DNA from: Candidatus Aminicenantota bacterium
GTDB taxonomy: Bacteria > Acidobacteriota > Aminicenantia > Aminicenantales > UBA8522
Assembly (NCBI GenBank): GCA_003524335.1
Contig: DQHV01000098.1
Span: forward strand, 396 to 6,376
Reading direction: 5' to 3'
Length of the DNA stretch: 5,981 nucleotides
Part shown: piece by piece, positions 1 to 5,981 of the stretch
Numbering within the stretch: position 1 is the stretch's first letter
How the letters are laid out: every line of letters begins with the position of its first letter
Program-made: the position numbers and the translations under genes
The notes under the pieces: model-generated
Databases searched by the model: none
What the model was told of the DNA's origin: nothing
Seen by the model: the letters and a program-made list of their open reading frames with translations, nothing else

Positions 1-1581
1 CCGGACCTTACGACCAACGACCCGGCGAAGATGCAGCCTTCTGGCGGGCTGACTCTCGACAACCTGGCGGTGGAATATGGATGTGTCGTTTTTGCCATCG
101 CCGAGTCGCCGCTCGAGAAGGGATGTATTTGGGCGGGAACGAACGACGGTCTCGTCCAGGTCACCCGAAACGGCGGGAAAAACTGGACCAACCTCACGAA
201 GAACATCCCCGGTCTTCCGGCCTGGGGGACGGTGAGCAATATCGAGCCGTCGCGTTATGACGCGGGGACTGCCTATCTAACGGTCGATTTCCACCAGATG
301 AACAGCCGCGACCCGTTTGTTTATAAGACGGCTGACTATGGGAAGACCTGGGTCTCGCTGAGCGCGGGGGTCCCCAAGAGCGTCTTCAGCTATTGCCACT
401 GGGTCCACGAGGACCCGGTGCGCAAGGGACTGCTTTACCTCGGAACCGAGAACGCGATCTTTGTTTCCTTCGATGACGGGAAGAGCTGGCTGCCGCTCCA
501 GAACAACCTGCCCCATGCTCCTGTCCATCACATGGTCGTCCAGCCTCATTTCAACGACCTCGTGGTCGGGACCTACGGCCGGGGCTTCTGGGTCATGGAC
601 GATATCACTCCGCTGCAACAGCTCAGCGACGCGGTCATCCAATCAGCCGTCCATATATTCAAGCCGCGCCCGGCCTACCGGCTGCACAGCATAACTGGTG
701 GACAGCGGCTCACACCCGAAGCGTATATCAATTATTATCTGAAGGATACGCCCAAGGGCGAGGTGACGGTTACGATCCTTGGCGAAAGCGGGCAGACGGT
801 GGCGTCAGTGCCCGGGACAAAGCAACCCGGGCTCAACCGCGTCTCCTGGAACCTGGCGTATTCAGGAGCCCGCGGAGCAAAGCTCCGGACAAAGCCGGCC
901 GGGAATCCCCGGGTCGTGGAGGAGCTACGTTTCCGCGACACTTGGGAGCGCGAGGGCTGGTATCCGCTGCTGAGTTGGGGAGCCGATGCCGGGTTCCAGG
1001 GGTTCCTGGCCGCGCCCGGCACATACACCGTGAAGCTCAAGGCCGGCGACCAGGAGTTCAGTGAGAAGCTCGAGGTCAAGAAAGACCCACACTCGGCCGG
1101 GACTCTGGCCGATATCCAGGAACAGGTGAAGCTGCAGCTCGAAATCCGCGACGACCTCAACGTCTGCTCGGACATGATCAGCCGGCTCGAATGGATGCGA
1201 AAGCAACTTTATGGCCTCAAGGATGTGCTTGCCTCGGGAAAGGACGCCGCGGAGATACTACCAGCCATCGATGAATTTGATCAGAAGCTGCAGTCCGTAG
1301 AGTACGAGCTCTTCCAGAAGACCCTGGCCGAGGGCGACACCAAGTCCTTCCGCGACCCTCAGAAGATCTACATGAAGCTCTCGGTGCTCTCCGGCGACGT
1401 CTCGAACAGCGTGGACTTCGCGCCCAACAAGCAGCAGCGGGAGGTCTATGCCGTATTGAAGGAGAGGCTGGCGGTCCGGAAGGCGAGGTTCGATGAGATC
1501 ATGAAGACCGACCTTCCGGTTTTCAACAAAAAGCTCGCCGACAGGAACATCCCCGGCCTCGTCGTCCCCGAAATAAAATAG
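1..1581 (+). CDS. BNR/Asp-box (sortilin/VPS10-like) beta-propeller protein, 5'-truncated by window edge
   Basis: The frame is open from base 1, so the gene begins upstream; the first ATG, at 31, is internal. The first codons read PDLTTND, matching residues 566-572 of the downstream paralogue, so roughly the last 526 residues are visible. Counting from base 1, Asp boxes (S/T-x-D/N-x-G-x-x-W) lie at residues 55-62, 110-117 and 156-163. A TYGRGFW segment (191-197) closes the propeller. A beta-sandwich-like region follows (about 240-360), with a PGLNRVSWNL stretch. Residues from about 362 to the end form a charged, probably helical domain, with segments such as VEYELFQK and TDLPVFNKKL. This order is known from large exported 'glycosyl hydrolase' or 'VPS10 domain' proteins of Acidobacteriota and Bacteroidota, whose biochemical role is not established; the visible part shows no glycosidase active site. 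It is probably exported like its paralogue and co-transcribed with it. The family call is firm and the function is unknown. Confidence 0.88.
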   Translation, partial: PDLTTNDPAKMQPSGGLTLDNLAVEYGCVVFAIAESPLEKGCIWAGTNDGLVQVTRNGGKNWTNLTKNIPGLPAWGTVSNIEPSRYDAGTAYLTVDFHQMNSRDPFVYKTADYGKTWVSLSAGVPKSVFSYCHWVHEDPVRKGLLYLGTENAIFVSFDDGKSWLPLQNNLPHAPVHHMVVQPHFNDLVVGTYGRGFWVMDDITPLQQLSDAVIQSAVHIFKPRPAYRLHSITGGQRLTPEAYINYYLKDTPKGEVTVTILGESGQTVASVPGTKQPGLNRVSWNLAYSGARGAKLRTKPAGNPRVVEELRFRDTWEREGWYPLLSWGADAGFQGFLAAPGTYTVKLKAGDQEFSEKLEVKKDPHSAGTLADIQEQVKLQLEIRDDLNVCSDMISRLEWMRKQLYGLKDVLASGKDAAEILPAIDEFDQKLQSVEYELFQKTLAEGDTKSFRDPQKIYMKLSVLSGDVSNSVDFAPNKQQREVYAVLKERLAVRKARFDEIMKTDLPVFNKKLADRNIPGLVVPEIK

Positions 1582-1590
1582 GGGTCGAGA

Positions 1591-1600
1591 GAGGAGGAGG
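1591..1600 (+). promoter_or_regulatory. Shine-Dalgarno of the second propeller gene
   Basis: The purine run GAGGAGGAGG lies 1 base before the ATG at 1602. It contains AGGAGG at 1592-1597, which leaves a 4-base spacer, and an overlapping copy at 1595-1600. It sits in the 20-bp gap after the stop codon of the upstream gene. This supports the start at 1602 and suggests the two genes are translated from one message. Confidence 0.75.
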
Positions 1601-1601
1601 C

Positions 1602-4343
1602 ATGAAAATCTTGCGGCCTGAACGGACGGTTTTCCCTATATTCTTAATATCGGTCTTCTTCTTGGCGTTATCGATTTTGGCCCAAGAGAGACCCGAGGAG
1701 GCGCTGCTCAAGCAGTTCACTTTTCGAAACCTGGGGCCCTTCCGCGCCGGGTCCTGGGTCACGAGCTTTGCCGTTCCTGCCAATCCGCCCCGCGCCCACC
1801 TCTACACCCTTTACGTGGGCACCCGAAACGGCGGCGTCTGGAAGACGGTCAACAACGGCACAACTTTCGAGCCGATTTTCGACGGACAGGAAGCGCTCTC
1901 CATCGGCGACGTCGCCGTGGCGCCAGCGGACGGGAACATCGTCTGGGTGGGGACGGGGGAGGCCTACTGCGCCCGAAGCTCCAACAGCGGGGACGGCATT
2001 TACAAGTCCACCGACGCCGGACAAACATGGAAGCACATGGGCCTCCGCGACTCCCATCACGTCGCCCGGATCATCATCCACCCGACTAACCCGGATATCG
2101 TCTATGCCGCCGTCATGGGACATCTCTTTTCGGCGAACGAGGAGCGCGGCGTGTTCAAGACGGCCGACGGCGGTGCGACCTGGCAGAAGGTTCTCTATAG
2201 AAACGATAAAGTCGGAGCCATCGACCTGGCGATAAACCTTTCTGCCCCCGATACCCTCTATGCGGCGATGTACGAAAAGGCTCGGCTGCCCTGGCATTAC
2301 GAGGCCGGAGGGACGGAGAGCGCCATCTACAAAACCACGGATGCCGGCAAGACCTGGACTCGTCTCGGCGGAGGGCTTCCCGCGGGCCGCGTCGGCCGGA
2401 TCGGGTTCGACATCTTCCAGAAAAACCCCGACATCGTCTATGCCATCGTCGAGAACGTCAACAAGCGTCCGCCCACCAAGGACGAGGCGGAGCTGGACAA
2501 AAAGCGGGGACGTGAACCCAGCGAGCGAACCTATGGGGTTGAAGTCTTTCGCACGGATGATGCGGGGTTGAGCTGGCGGAAGATCAACGCCGGCAAGGAG
2601 TCGGCCTTTGACAAAGCCCCCTACTCCTTCAACCAGCTGCGCATCAATCAACACGACGCGAACAAGGTTTACTGCACGGGCCAGTCGTTGGTGAGTACTA
2701 TGGACGGCGGCAAGACCTGGAAAGGTTTGACCTGGCCGCCGGACGGCGTCTTCCAGAAGGCCTTCGGCGATTTCCGGACGATGTGGGTCGATCCCGAGGA
2801 CGGCGACCGCCTGATCTTTGGGAGCGACGGCGGGGTCTATGTCTCCTACGACGGCGGCAAGAGCTGTCACCATTATTACAACATTCCCCTCGGTGAGTTC
2901 TATGCCGTCGGAGTCGATATGCAAGACCCCTACAACATCTACGGCGGCCTCCAGGACCACGACTCCTGGAAGGGGCCGTCGAACGGCTGGTCCGGCGAGA
3001 TCACCCTCGCTGACTGGGTAACGGTCGGCGGAGGCGACGGCATGTATAACGCCATCGACCAGGCCGAAGGCCGCTGGGTTTACAATAACCGCGAGTTCGG
3101 CGCGATGTGGCGGCTTGACCAGAAGACCGGCGTCCAGACACCGATCACCCCGCGCCGGGAAAAAGGGAAAGAGCCCTACCGATTCAACTGGACGCCGCCG
3201 GTCTTCCTTTCGCCGCAAAACGGCGCCATCGTTTACACGGGAGCCCAGGTCCTCTTGAGGTCGCTCGACCGGGGTGACCACTGGGAAGAGATCAGCCCAG
3301 ACCTCACCACAAACGACGACTCCAAGCAGCACGGCGCCGGCCACATCAGTTTTTGCACGATCACGACGGCCTCCGAATCGCCCCTGAAGGCGGGAGTCAT
3401 CTGGGTGGGCACGGACGATGGCAAGGTCCAGGTCACTCTGGACCACGGGGCGACCTGGACCGAGTGCACGGCTGGGATCGCGGCCGCGGGCGGCCCCGCG
3501 GAGCTCTGGGTGAGCCGCGTCTTCGCCTCACCGCATGATGCCGGAACGGCCTTCGTCTCCAAGACGGGGTTCCGTCAGGACATCCTCAAGCCGTATCTTT
3601 TCCGTACGACCGATTTCGGGGCGACCTGGACGGCGATCGCCGGCGACCTGCCCGACAAGAATATCAATGTGGTCCTTCAGGACCGCACGATCGCCGGCCT
3701 TTTTTTCGTCGGCACCGACAGCGGGCTCTATGTTTCCCTCAACGGCGGCCGGAATTGGCTTCCCTTCAAGACCAATATGCCCTGGGTCAAGGTGACCGAC
3801 CTGGTCATCCATCCCCGGGAGAACGACCTCATTGCCGCCACCTACGGCCGCGGCCTTTGGCTGACTGACATCACTTTGCTTCAGGAGTGGAATGAGAAGG
3901 TCCCTGCCGAGGAGGTCCATCTGTTCGCTTGCGAGCCTAGAGTCCAGCGGGTTCAGACGGTCTATGGAAACTATCAGCTCCAGGGCGATAGCCACCTCAC
4001 GACACCCAATGAACCCGATGACTTCGTCATCACGTACTATCTCAGTAAGAAAGCCAAAGATAAGGTTAAAGTTACGATCACCGACCTTTCGGGCAAGGTG
4101 TTGCGCGAACTCGAGGGCAAGGGTGAGGCCGGGTTCAACACGGTGATGTGGGATATGAGGCCGAGCCGGGAGAAGGAGAAGGACGCCGCCGAGGAAGCTT
4201 GGGAGTGGCAGCGGAACGCGCTCGTCGAGCCGGGGGAATACACGGTTATCCTCGAAGCCGGCGGCCGGAAGCTGGCTCAAAAGGCCGTTATCCGAAAGCG
4301 GCAGGGCTGGTCCATCGGCCCCTTCCCGGCCAGGATCAATTAG
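1602..4343 (+). CDS. Exported BNR/Asp-box (sortilin/VPS10-like) beta-propeller protein, complete
   Basis: This is a 913-residue protein. The start is supported by the Shine-Dalgarno and by a signal peptide: basic N-terminus (K2, R5, R8), hydrophobic core about 10-26, likely cleavage after A27 (ILA|QE). Asp boxes lie near residues 136-143, 187-194, 245-252, 318-325, 366-373, 554-561, 612-619, 669-676 and 712-719. A degenerate box lies at 81-89, and another at 415-422 has Cys in place of the final Trp. Family landmarks include YGGLQDHDSW (447-456), GGGDGMY (476-482) and TYGRGLW (747-753). The pattern indicates one or two beta-propellers followed by a beta-sandwich-like tail (about 805-895). It ends at WSIGPFPARIN and lacks the roughly 165-residue helical C-terminus of the upstream paralogue. 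A charged insertion (about 288-310) widens one blade-to-blade interval. Sortilin-type propellers often bind peptides or proteins, but no ligand or reaction can be assigned here. The product is expected in the periplasm or outside the cell. Confidence 0.92.
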   Translation: MKILRPERTVFPIFLISVFFLALSILAQERPEEALLKQFTFRNLGPFRAGSWVTSFAVPANPPRAHLYTLYVGTRNGGVWKTVNNGTTFEPIFDGQEALSIGDVAVAPADGNIVWVGTGEAYCARSSNSGDGIYKSTDAGQTWKHMGLRDSHHVARIIIHPTNPDIVYAAVMGHLFSANEERGVFKTADGGATWQKVLYRNDKVGAIDLAINLSAPDTLYAAMYEKARLPWHYEAGGTESAIYKTTDAGKTWTRLGGGLPAGRVGRIGFDIFQKNPDIVYAIVENVNKRPPTKDEAELDKKRGREPSERTYGVEVFRTDDAGLSWRKINAGKESAFDKAPYSFNQLRINQHDANKVYCTGQSLVSTMDGGKTWKGLTWPPDGVFQKAFGDFRTMWVDPEDGDRLIFGSDGGVYVSYDGGKSCHHYYNIPLGEFYAVGVDMQDPYNIYGGLQDHDSWKGPSNGWSGEITLADWVTVGGGDGMYNAIDQAEGRWVYNNREFGAMWRLDQKTGVQTPITPRREKGKEPYRFNWTPPVFLSPQNGAIVYTGAQVLLRSLDRGDHWEEISPDLTTNDDSKQHGAGHISFCTITTASESPLKAGVIWVGTDDGKVQVTLDHGATWTECTAGIAAAGGPAELWVSRVFASPHDAGTAFVSKTGFRQDILKPYLFRTTDFGATWTAIAGDLPDKNINVVLQDRTIAGLFFVGTDSGLYVSLNGGRNWLPFKTNMPWVKVTDLVIHPRENDLIAATYGRGLWLTDITLLQEWNEKVPAEEVHLFACEPRVQRVQTVYGNYQLQGDSHLTTPNEPDDFVITYYLSKKAKDKVKVTITDLSGKVLRELEGKGEAGFNTVMWDMRPSREKEKDAAEEAWEWQRNALVEPGEYTVILEAGGRKLAQKAVIRKRQGWSIGPFPARIN

Positions 4344-4415
4344 GTTTCGCGCCAAAACGGAAGAATTCTGTCTTGCAGAATGATAGAAGAAATACTAAAG
4401 TTGTCCTTCTGAATA
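4344..4415 (+). other. Intergenic gap before receiver gene, no convincing promoter or terminator
   Basis: This 72-bp stretch is visibly more AT-rich than the flanking genes. It holds a 6-bp inverted repeat, ATTCTG at 4365-4370 and CAGAAT at 4376-4381, with a 5-base loop. The repeat is AT-rich and has no following T tract, so I do not call it a terminator. I see no well-spaced -35/-10 pair and no Shine-Dalgarno before the ATG at 4416. The receiver gene may be read through from the propeller operon or use a promoter that does not resemble sigma-70 consensus. Confidence 0.45.
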
Positions 4416-4820
4416 ATGGACATAAAGATTGTTCTCGTCGACGATGACAGGGTGACGCTCCGTTTTCTCGAGCATTTTCTGGTCGGCAATCTATTCTCAG
4501 TCCAAACGGCGCAAGACGGAGAGACGGCACTCGACTTGGTCAAGAGAGAAAAACCTTCGATCCTGATCAGCGACCTTGTGCTTCCCAAGATCGACGGCGT
4601 CGAGCTGTGCAAGAGAATCAAGCAAGACCCGGACTTGAAGCGAACAAAGGTTATCCTCATGTCGGCGGTATACAGGGAGTCGGCTCTCAGGTCCGTCGCC
4701 CGGGACTGCGGCGCGGACGGTTTTGTCGGTAAGCCCATCAGGTCAACAGAGCTGCTGGAAAAGATCTATCAGTTGTCCGGTGAAGCCGACCGTCCTGGGA
4801 GAAAAGAAACGCCGTCGTAA
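4416..4820 (+). CDS. Stand-alone response regulator receiver (CheY-like) protein
   Basis: A 134-residue protein made almost entirely of one receiver domain. The typical first strand IKIVLVDDD places the acidic Mg2+ pocket at D9-D11. The phospho-acceptor is D53 in ISDLVLPKIDG, the conserved Ser/Thr is S83 in ILMSA, and the conserved Lys is K106 in VGKP. All key residues are present, so it should be phosphorylatable. No DNA-binding or enzymatic output domain follows; the last 15 or so residues are a polar tail. It is cytoplasmic and would act through protein contacts or as a phosphorelay intermediate. The start is fixed by an in-frame TGA at 4410-4412, two codons before the ATG. No Shine-Dalgarno is visible, which is unlike the neighbouring genes. 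No histidine kinase is in the window, so its partner is unknown, and the adjacent genes do not identify its target. Confidence 0.93.
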   Translation: MDIKIVLVDDDRVTLRFLEHFLVGNLFSVQTAQDGETALDLVKREKPSILISDLVLPKIDGVELCKRIKQDPDLKRTKVILMSAVYRESALRSVARDCGADGFVGKPIRSTELLEKIYQLSGEADRPGRKETPS

Positions 4821-4865
4821 AATCGGCCGCGGCCGCGATCGGCTCTGATCCAGAAAAAGAAAATA

Positions 4866-4893
4866 GGGGGAGAACACTCGGCTCCTCTGTTTT
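4866..4893 (+). terminator. Candidate intrinsic terminator after the receiver gene
   Basis: GGGGGAG (4866-4872) can pair with CTCCTCT (4882-4888) around a 9-base loop, giving 7 pairs of which two are G-U. The short tract GTTTT follows at 4889-4893. An A-rich stretch lies just upstream (about 4852-4863). It sits 45 bp after the receiver stop codon and just before a strong promoter, where a terminator would be expected. The stem is modest and the T tract short, so this is a plausible call only. Confidence 0.4.
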
Positions 4894-4906
4894 GGGCAGG
4901 CGATGG

Positions 4907-4935
4907 TTGACTTAGGGTGATAAGACAACTATAAA
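4907..4935 (+). promoter_or_regulatory. Sigma-70-type promoter of the GH51 gene
   Basis: TTGACT (4907-4912) and TATAAA (4930-4935) are separated by exactly 17 bp. Each matches 5 of 6 bases of the housekeeping consensus (TTGACA, TATAAT). Transcription would start near 4942, giving a leader of about 35 bases before the ATG at 4978. It is the best promoter match I see in the window and implies that the GH51 gene is transcribed separately from the genes upstream. I see no clear operator repeat overlapping it. Confidence 0.65.
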
Positions 4936-4945
4936 GAAATTGAGC

Positions 4946-4964
4946 CTTCCTGAGTACCAGGAAG
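4946..4964 (+). promoter_or_regulatory. 7-bp leader hairpin next to the GH51 Shine-Dalgarno
   Basis: CTTCCTG (4946-4952) is a perfect inverted match to CAGGAAG (4958-4964) with loop AGTAC. It falls at the very start of the predicted transcript and ends directly against the Shine-Dalgarno (4965-4970). It could stabilise the 5' end of the message, tune ribosome access, or be a protein-binding palindrome in DNA. A role is inferred; the repeat itself is plain in the sequence. Confidence 0.45.
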
Positions 4965-4970
4965 AAAGGA
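4965..4970 (+). promoter_or_regulatory. Shine-Dalgarno of the GH51 gene
   Basis: AAAGGA lies 7 bases before the ATG at 4978, an ideal spacing. This decides the start of the arabinofuranosidase gene. It matters because the encoded N-terminal module is unusually short and a reader might otherwise look for an upstream start. Confidence 0.7.
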
Positions 4971-4977
4971 AAAAACC

Positions 4978-5981
4978 ATGAAGGAAACCCGCTCGGTCAT
5001 ATCCGCCTGTCTTGCTTGCGCGCTTTTCAGCTTCTACGGCACCGATATCCGGAGCAAGGCCGTCACCGGAACGCAGGACTGGACCCGGGTGGAGCTCGTC
5101 TTCGAAAGCGGGGCCAACGACGTCCTTTCTCTCAACTGCCTTTTCGGCGGCTGGGGGAAGGCCACCGGCACGGCCTGGTTCGATGACGTGGAGCTCGAAC
5201 TCCTTTCGGGGCGGGCTTTAAAACCGCAAGTAACGGTCGAGGCGACGAAAACATTGGCGCCGCTGTCGAAGTACATCTATGGCCAGTTCATCGAGCACCT
5301 CGGCCGCTGCATCTACCAGGGCGTCTGGGCGGAGATGCTCGAGGACCGCAAGTTCTTCTACGCCGTGAACACCCCGGATTCCGTCTGGAAGTCTAGCGGG
5401 GAGCCGCACAGCGTCTGGATGAACCCGGTCGTCGCCTATGTCGGCGTCCATGCAGTCGAAGTCCGGTTAAAGGGAAACGGCCGGCCCGGCGGGATATCTC
5501 AAGGGGACCTGGCTATCATCGAAAGGAAATCCTATGCCGGCCGGATTGTGCTCTCCGCTGATCCAGGCGCCCTGCCCATTGAAGTGAGCCTGGTCTGGGG
5601 TGATGGCGTCGAAGATAGGCAGGCGGTGAGTATTGACGACATCGGGAATGATTATCGCACCTTCCCCGTATCGTTTACGGCCGGTGCCTCGACCGAGAAT
5701 GCCCGTTTGGAGATTTGGTCGAGGGGCGGTGAGTCCTTCAGGGTGGGCGCCGTCTCGCTCATGCCCGCGGACAATATCGAGGGCTTCCGTCCCGAGGTCC
5801 TCGCGCTGCTCAAGGAGCTGGATTCGCCTGTCTACCGTTGGCCGGGCGGCAATTTCGTCAGCGGCTACAACTGGAAGGACGGCATCGGCGACCCCGACCG
5901 CCGTCCGCCGCGCAAGAACCCGGCCTGGCTCGGGATAGAGCACAACGACGTCGGCGTCCACGAATACCTCGACCTGATGCG
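4978..5981 (+). CDS. GH51 alpha-L-arabinofuranosidase, 3'-truncated by window edge
   Basis: The frame is open from the ATG at 4978 to the last base (334 codons plus 2 bases) with no stop. The enzyme should hydrolyse terminal alpha-L-arabinofuranosyl links in arabinan, arabinoxylan or similar glycans, by a retaining mechanism in a (beta/alpha)8 barrel (clan GH-A). Residues 1-21 look like a somewhat weak signal peptide. Residues about 29-76 resemble the second half of a CBM4/9-like module (GTQDW at 31-35, GGWGKATGTAWFDDVEL at 57-73). The GH51 core begins with YGQFIEHLGRCIY (101-113, E106 at the expected arabinose-binding position). A beta-sandwich-like insertion of about 140 residues follows, ending at SLMPADN (260-266). 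Then comes the hallmark RWPGGNFVSGYNW (287-299) and a DRRPPRKNPAW stretch. The acid/base Glu of the GNE motif and the nucleophile Glu lie beyond the window, so catalytic integrity cannot be confirmed. Another GH51 specificity, such as glucanase, is less likely given the EHLGR and WPGGNFVSGYNW motifs. Confidence 0.93.
   Translation, partial: MKETRSVISACLACALFSFYGTDIRSKAVTGTQDWTRVELVFESGANDVLSLNCLFGGWGKATGTAWFDDVELELLSGRALKPQVTVEATKTLAPLSKYIYGQFIEHLGRCIYQGVWAEMLEDRKFFYAVNTPDSVWKSSGEPHSVWMNPVVAYVGVHAVEVRLKGNGRPGGISQGDLAIIERKSYAGRIVLSADPGALPIEVSLVWGDGVEDRQAVSIDDIGNDYRTFPVSFTAGASTENARLEIWSRGGESFRVGAVSLMPADNIEGFRPEVLALLKELDSPVYRWPGGNFVSGYNWKDGIGDPDRRPPRKNPAWLGIEHNDVGVHEYLDLM

Noticed and set aside
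1668..3446. Long open frame of 592 codons on the - strand opposite the second propeller gene
   Set aside because: It lies wholly antisense to a gene with clear signal peptide and repeat motifs. Its translation has no recognisable domain, and long antisense frames are common by chance in GC-rich coding DNA.
3528..4355. Open frame of 275 codons on the - strand overlapping the end of the second propeller gene
   Set aside because: It is antisense to well-supported coding sequence, has no recognisable motif, and the flanking gap shows no promoter or Shine-Dalgarno for it.
4365..4381. Inverted repeat ATTCTG/CAGAAT after the propeller operon as a terminator
   Set aside because: The stem is only 6 bp and AT-rich, and no T tract follows, so intrinsic termination is unlikely.
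4148..4447. Small + strand open frame bridging the propeller gene end and the receiver start
   Set aside because: It begins inside the propeller gene in another frame and runs into the receiver gene out of frame; no motif or Shine-Dalgarno supports it.
4824..4835. Perfect 12-bp GC palindrome CGGCCGCGGCCG just after the receiver stop codon
   Set aside because: It is self-complementary but lacks a loop and a following T tract, and simple GC palindromes are expected by chance at this base composition. It could add to termination, but I cannot support that.
4988..5010. Possible lipobox (I-S-A-C, residues 8-11) at the GH51 N-terminus
   Set aside because: The Cys comes after only about five hydrophobic residues, too early for a normal lipoprotein signal peptide; hydrophobicity continues well past it.
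5467..5961. Open frame of 164 codons on the - strand inside the GH51 gene
   Set aside because: It is a shadow of the GH51 reading frame; the + strand frame carries the conserved family motifs.

Overview
The window is a GC-rich (around 60% by eye), gene-dense bacterial segment with every supported gene on the + strand. Very large exported BNR/Asp-box propeller proteins in tandem, beside a glycan-degrading enzyme and a lone receiver protein, recall heterotrophic Acidobacteriota-type genomes, including Aminicenantes-like lineages. That placement is an inference from protein style; no rRNA or phylogenetic marker is present.

Layout: (1) 1-1581 is the 3' part of a BNR/sortilin-like propeller protein whose start lies before the window. 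(2) 1602-4343 is a complete 913-residue paralogue with a signal peptide, 20 bp downstream, behind a strong Shine-Dalgarno; the two look like one operon. (3) 4416-4820 is a stand-alone CheY-like receiver with no obvious ribosome binding site. (4) 4821-4977 is a compact control region: a candidate terminator hairpin, a near-consensus sigma-70 promoter, a 7-bp leader hairpin and a good Shine-Dalgarno. (5) 4978-5981 is the first 334 codons of a GH51 alpha-L-arabinofuranosidase that runs off the right edge. It has no stop codon in the window, so tools that require a complete ORF would miss it.

How the genes fit together: the two propeller proteins are probably exported and co-expressed; their molecular function is unknown. 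The GH51 enzyme should release arabinofuranose from plant-type arabinan or arabinoxylan and appears to have its own promoter. The receiver may be an orphan two-component output, but nothing in the sequence ties it to either neighbour. I see no mobile element, CRISPR array, tRNA or rRNA, and no clearly new biological system. The observations most worth a second look are the shortened N-terminal carbohydrate-binding-like module of the GH51 protein, the C-terminal domain that one propeller paralogue has and the other lacks, and the compact promoter/hairpin leader of the GH51 gene.
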